Positions 5,974 to 8,401 of a DNA stretch of 8,401 nucleotides are shown piece after piece. The stretch spans positions 1 through 8,401 of the forward strand of contig NZ_JBLOBF010000020.1 of the NCBI RefSeq assembly GCF_047785965.1. Reading direction: 5' to 3'. The notes below the pieces were generated by a model. That model saw only the letters and a program-made list of their open reading frames with translations, was not told the DNA's origin and did no database searches. A program made the position numbers and the translations under genes. Every line of letters begins with the position of its first letter. Position 1 is the first letter of the stretch. The DNA comes from Caldisericum exile_A (lineage in GTDB: Bacteria > Caldisericota > Caldisericia > Caldisericales > Caldisericaceae).

Positions 5974-6690
5974 CTATGGTTGGATCTTTCCTTTTTCGAT
6001 GTCTACAGTAAATTTCGCAGTCGTCAAAGGAGGCTGTGAACCACCTGGAATTGAATGGAGAGGTGGTAAATCCTGATAGCTTAAAGGAGTATATGCAAGG
6101 CGTACCTCTACTAATTTCTTGCCTGAACTGGGAAACATTAAACCTTCGACAGATACAACATCGTTTTTACTAATATCCTGTGGTGCTTCTCCTTCCTTTG
6201 CAACAAAGTATTTTGCTTCTTTGCTGTTCCTTACTATTTCAATTGCCTCTTCCTTTTCCTTATCAGAAGGCTCGTATTTAATGGGTTGAGAAAATTCGAT
6301 GCTCCCGCTCGATACGTTTACTATAACCTCTTGATCATTGTAAATGACAATCCCTACTCCATCCTTAACAATGACATCTTTAAGTGCAACTTTATACTGC
6401 AGCTTATTCTCTATGATCTTTGCAGTGGCTAATTTAACGAAATACGGTTTGGTGTAGACAAACGAAAGGATAGAAACCAATAAAACAAATATTCCAATGC
6501 CATAGGCAAGCTTCACTCTTAAAAGATGCCTTCTTTCTCTTTGAAGGGTAACTTTTACAAATTCCTCCTGCAATATTTTATTAAAATCCCCTTTATAGCT
6601 TTCTATTTCCTCATCAGTTAATTCTGGAGGCTTAACGCTTTTAAGCATTGTCTCCATTTTTTCTATTTCCTCATTATTTTTTCTTCTCAT
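5974..6690 (-). CDS. Membrane-anchored anti-sigma factor-like protein
   Basis: The product is 238 residues if translation starts at 6690. That start has GGTGAG at suitable spacing, whereas the in-frame ATG at 6702 has no such site and lies at the edge of a promoter -10. The order is a charged cytoplasmic part (about 1-58: RRKNNEEIEKMETML, ELTDEEIESYKGDF), one membrane span (about 60-79: AYGIGIFVLLVSILSFVY) and an extracytoplasmic domain to the end. The latter contains a KEEAIEIVRNSKEAKYFV helix and a VEVRLAY...FTVDIEKGKI pair of strands, reminiscent of PepSY. There is no HxxxCxxC zinc-binding motif, so it is not a classical ZAS-type anti-sigma. The role is inferred from its place directly behind the ECF sigma gene (30-base gap) and the single-span topology. 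It would hold the sigma factor at the membrane until an envelope signal releases it. An ECF-type promoter lies immediately upstream. Confidence 0.7.
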   Translation of the reverse strand: MRRKNNEEIEKMETMLKSVKPPELTDEEIESYKGDFNKILQEEFVKVTLQRERRHLLRVKLAYGIGIFVLLVSILSFVYTKPYFVKLATAKIIENKLQYKVALKDVIVKDGVGIVIYNDQEVIVNVSSGSIEFSQPIKYEPSDKEKEEAIEIVRNSKEAKYFVAKEGEAPQDISKNDVVSVEGLMFPSSGKKLVEVRLAYTPLSYQDLPPLHSIPGGSQPPLTTAKFTVDIEKGKIQP

Positions 6691-6705
6691 ATTTCTCACC
6701 ATATA

Positions 6706-6734
6706 TAAGACTTAAGTTTTTCAAAATTTATACC
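6706..6734 (-). promoter_or_regulatory. ECF-type promoter inside the sigma gene end, driving the anti-sigma gene
   Basis: Minus-strand GGTATA (6729-6734), a 17-base spacer and GTCTTA (6706-6711) followed by TATATGG. The -35 lies in the last codons of the sigma gene and the -10 in the intergenic gap. Transcription from about 6699 would include the GGTGAG ribosome binding site and the ATG at 6690, supporting that start. The -35 is the weakest of the five sites; spacing and -10 fit. Confidence 0.5.
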
Positions 6735-7254
6735 CATCATTTTCGAGTTTTTTCTTCAAATTAGTCAAAGCCCTGTAATAAACTTTTTTCACTGAAGTCT
6801 CCCTATAATCGATGATTAGTGCTACTTCTTTCAAACTCTTATGCTCAAAAAATATTAGTGTTAAAACAGACTGTTCAACTGGAGATAACTTCTTAATATA
6901 CTCATGGATTACCTCATAATTTATATCTTCCAAACTTTTGTTATCTGAATTTTCAGCATGCGTTTTCCCATAATCATTTAAAAATCTGTTCTTTTTGATT
7001 TCCTCTCTGTAGTAATCGTTTATAACATTTGTTGCAATCCTAAGTATCCAAAAAATAAGAGGGCTTCGTTCCTTATAAGAATTGAGATATTCAAGTGCTC
7101 TTAGAAAAGTTTCTTGGGTGAGATCTTTTGACAATTCCACATCAAATGTCCTCCTGTAGATGTAGCCAAACACCTCTTTGTAGTAAATATCCACAATTTC
7201 TCCAAAAGCCTCTCTGTCTGTGAGAGCTTTTTTGACAAGTTCTCTTTCGCCCAT
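6721..7254 (-). CDS. ECF-family RNA polymerase sigma factor
   Basis: This 177-residue protein is of normal length for an ECF (group 4) sigma factor, with only regions 2 and 4. Region 2 spans about 14-84: DREAFGEIVDIYYKEVFGYI, then DLTQETFLRAL for core binding, and FWILRIATNVINDYYREE for -10 recognition. A short linker (about 88-112) replaces region 3. Region 4 spans about 113-171: LSPVEQSVLTLIFFEHKSLKEVALIID, then TSVKKVYYRALTNLKKKL as the helix-turn-helix reading the -35. It should direct polymerase to a small regulon, most simply the GGAAC/GTCT sites found in this window. The ATG at 7254 has no Shine-Dalgarno sequence, and a TATAAT lies 10 bases upstream, so the message may be nearly leaderless. 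The anti-sigma gene follows after 30 bases. No ECF-type site precedes this gene, so direct autoactivation is not evident. Confidence 0.93.
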   Translation of the reverse strand: MGERELVKKALTDREAFGEIVDIYYKEVFGYIYRRTFDVELSKDLTQETFLRALEYLNSYKERSPLIFWILRIATNVINDYYREEIKKNRFLNDYGKTHAENSDNKSLEDINYEVIHEYIKKLSPVEQSVLTLIFFEHKSLKEVALIIDYRETSVKKVYYRALTNLKKKLENDGYKF

Positions 7255-7264
7255 ATTTCAATTT

Positions 7265-7293
7265 ATTATACTATTAATCAAAACAAAAATACA
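7265..7293 (-). promoter_or_regulatory. Candidate promoter of the sigma factor gene
   Basis: A perfect TATAAT (7265-7270, minus strand) lies 10 bases before the ATG, with only a poor -35 (TGTATT) at 17 bases. Transcription would begin 2-5 bases before the start codon, in keeping with the absence of a ribosome binding site. Confidence 0.4.
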
Positions 7294-7324
7294 TTTAACA
7301 AATATAATTTACAGAATCAAAATT

Positions 7325-7356
7325 GTTTCAGGGCTCTCCTGCAAAAGGGAACCCTG
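7325..7356 (-). terminator. Probable terminator after the small lipoprotein gene
   Basis: In minus-strand RNA, CAGGGU pairs with GCCCUG (6 pairs with one U-G wobble, a C-A mismatch on the other strand), with an inner UCC/GGA pairing. The tail AAACAAUUUUG is only weakly U-rich, so some read-through into the sigma gene is possible. It lies 44 bases after the stop at 7400. Confidence 0.45.
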
Positions 7357-7399
7357 CGTTGATTAAAGGAGACAGCAATAAAAAAGTTTTGCACAGACC

Positions 7400-8077
7400 T
7401 TATTGAGCCCAAAGACTGATTGTGCCTTGATATGAAGAGATATTAGCGCTATTATCCGCTGGATTGATAACCCATGCATAGAAAGACTTTGAAGCATCTA
7501 CATTAAATCCTGTTGAGCCAGAGCCGCCTGTTAACCTATGCGCAGTTATTGTAGACGAATCAGCATACTGTATGCCAACATCAATTGACTCATTAGAAGG
7601 ATTCCAGGTTAAAGAAAAAGAGACATAAATGTATCCTGAATACGGACCAAACCTGTTACCATAGCCTGGCTGAAGGTTTGCTCCACTTATAGGCACATCA
7701 ATATGCCAAACATCGGGTTTTGCAATAGGATAGGAAACCTTTTCAAATTTAAATGTTAAAGGTTCATTGGGGCTTTTCCTTTCAGATTCTTCTTTCTTCA
7801 TTGCATCCATACCTACGCCAACAACATAACCATAAGGCAACCTATCAGGAGAGTTAGTAAATTCCTCAAATTCTTTTACATCAATCAATTGGTAAATAAC
7901 TGTGTTGGATAAATTCTTAATATCTTCTTCAACTGAAGTAAACTCTGGCACTTCAACCAGTTTAAGGTTTTCATCCGCAATTTTTACGTTTCTCTCAGTA
8001 AAAGAATTCGCAGTTTTTACAAGACCAACGCACCCTGCGATGATTATTACTAAAGCAACTAAAACTAATTTCCTCAT
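7400..8077 (-). CDS. Small predicted lipoprotein of unknown function
   Basis: The product is 225 residues, with AAGGAGG eight bases before the ATG at 8077. The leader MRKLVLVALVIIIAGC carries a good lipobox (IAGC, Cys16), so the protein is probably lipid-anchored on the outer face of the membrane. Residues 20-75 are charged and partly helical (VEEDIKNLSNTVIYQLIDVKEFEEF). From about 105 to the end, the sequence alternates in a beta-rich pattern with many aromatic residues (GPYSGYIYVSFSLTW, SKSFYAWVINP) and ends SYQGTISLWAQ, resembling jelly-roll or lectin-like surface domains. I do not recognise the family and see no catalytic motif. The gene is preceded by a long leader with tandem ECF-type and sigma-A-type promoters and is followed by a likely terminator and the sigma gene. 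It is a plausible target or accessory of that sigma factor. Confidence 0.75.
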   Translation of the reverse strand: MRKLVLVALVIIIAGCVGLVKTANSFTERNVKIADENLKLVEVPEFTSVEEDIKNLSNTVIYQLIDVKEFEEFTNSPDRLPYGYVVGVGMDAMKKEESERKSPNEPLTFKFEKVSYPIAKPDVWHIDVPISGANLQPGYGNRFGPYSGYIYVSFSLTWNPSNESIDVGIQYADSSTITAHRLTGGSGSTGFNVDASKSFYAWVINPADNSANISSYQGTISLWAQ

Positions 8078-8220
8078 TTTTAAGCCTCCTTAATAATTTT
8101 TTGTCTTTTAAAAAACTTTAGAATACTTTTAACCTAACCTAGAACAAATTCTGTTTCTACAAACTTTCTGACGCTGCTCCCATATTTTTACAACACCAAC
8201 CCGTCACGCCAACATCATTT

Positions 8221-8238
8221 TTAGCTAACTTCTCTCAT
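8221..8238 (-). promoter_or_regulatory. Leader mini-ORF MREVS upstream of the small lipoprotein
   Basis: Minus-strand AAAGGAGGTGGTGCAAT precedes ATG AGA GAA GTT AGC TAA. The Shine-Dalgarno sequence is as strong as those of the real genes, with 9-base spacing. The surrounding block, including AGCTAAAAAT after the start and AGAAAGTTTG further down, recurs in the leader at 5480-5580. Confidence 0.4.
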
Positions 8239-8257
8239 ATTGCACCACCTCCTTTCA

Positions 8258-8286
8258 TTTATATTTTATACTCTCTCTCGAGTCAA
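8258..8286 (-). promoter_or_regulatory. Sigma-A-type promoter with AG-run spacer, small lipoprotein gene
   Basis: Minus-strand TTGACT (8281-8286), a 17-base spacer beginning CGAGAGAGAG, and TATAAA (8258-8263). This is a good housekeeping promoter located downstream of the ECF-type one, so the gene would have basal and induced starts. The transcript from here would begin almost at the mini-ORF Shine-Dalgarno sequence. Confidence 0.55.
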
Positions 8287-8350
8287 TACCTTTTTAGAAG
8301 AATTTAGGAAAATTAATTTTTCACTTTAGCAAAAATCCTTCTCTCATATA

Positions 8351-8379
8351 TAAGACTCTCAAACTCACAAAAAAGTTCC
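8351..8379 (-). promoter_or_regulatory. ECF-type promoter of the small lipoprotein gene (copy D)
   Basis: Minus-strand GGAACT (8374-8379), a 17-base spacer identical to that at 3731-3747, and GTCTTA (8351-8356) running into TATATGAGAG. The predicted start near 8344 gives a leader of about 267 nucleotides to the ATG at 8077. Confidence 0.65.
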
Positions 8380-8401
8380 CATAAATTTCGAGGAATTTTT
8401 A

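Larger units (their letters stand above)
8258..8401. repeat. Right copy of the promoter/leader repeat
   Basis: This is the partner of 27-165, in the same orientation, with both promoter types conserved. It runs off the right edge, so its full extent is unknown. Confidence 0.6.

Noticed and set aside
27..8401. Terminal direct repeats of the window as ends of a composite mobile element
   Set aside because: The repeats are promoter regions repeated again in part at 3715-3760 and 5585-5630. No transposase, integrase or target-site duplication is visible.

Overview
The window is AT-rich (roughly one third G+C by eye), and every intact gene lies on the minus strand, so transcription runs right to left. 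Strong AAGGAGG-type ribosome binding sites, an Amidase_6-type secreted enzyme, an SLH-domain remnant and several signal-peptide or lipobox proteins suggest a low-G+C, Gram-positive-like bacterium (Firmicutes, or a deep thermophile lineage such as Caldisericota). The sequence does not settle the phylum. TAG is used as a normal stop by two genes.

Layout from the right, in the direction of transcription: (1) a duplicated promoter/leader region (8078-8401) feeds a small lipoprotein gene (7400-8077). (2) An ECF sigma factor (6721-7254) is followed by a membrane-anchored anti-sigma-like protein (5974-6690), closed by a hairpin terminator. (3) A second promoter/leader (5368-5700) feeds a two-gene unit: a secreted beta-rich protein broken by one in-frame TAG (4702-5367), then a small exported PepSY-like protein (4140-4673), followed by a good intrinsic terminator. 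(4) A third promoter/leader (3446-3820) feeds a secreted Amidase_6 cysteine hydrolase (2288-3445). (5) A lipoprotein with a PEGA domain and a PQQ-like propeller follows (743-2155), with its own sigma-A-like promoter. (6) The left 742 bases hold no intact large gene. They carry a plus-strand SLH-domain fragment, a GC-richer hairpin-rich element with a possible 49-residue ORF, and, at the extreme left, a fourth copy of the promoter/leader for a gene beyond the edge.

The main observation is a candidate ECF regulon readable from this window alone. Five minus-strand sites share a -35 like GGAAC (GGAACT, GGTACA, GGTATA), an exact 17-base spacer and a -10 of GTCTWA or GTCTAT running into TATA. Four precede loci for exported proteins (one outside the window); the fifth sits at the end of the sigma gene, just before the anti-sigma gene. 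The sigma factor encoded here is the obvious candidate to read them. It would switch on a set of exported proteins and at the same time its own restraint. Transcripts from the three promoters whose genes are visible would have leaders of about 225-270 nucleotides, carrying Shine-Dalgarno-equipped mini-ORFs and, in one case, a perfect hairpin.

All functional assignments come from reading motifs. No database search was possible.
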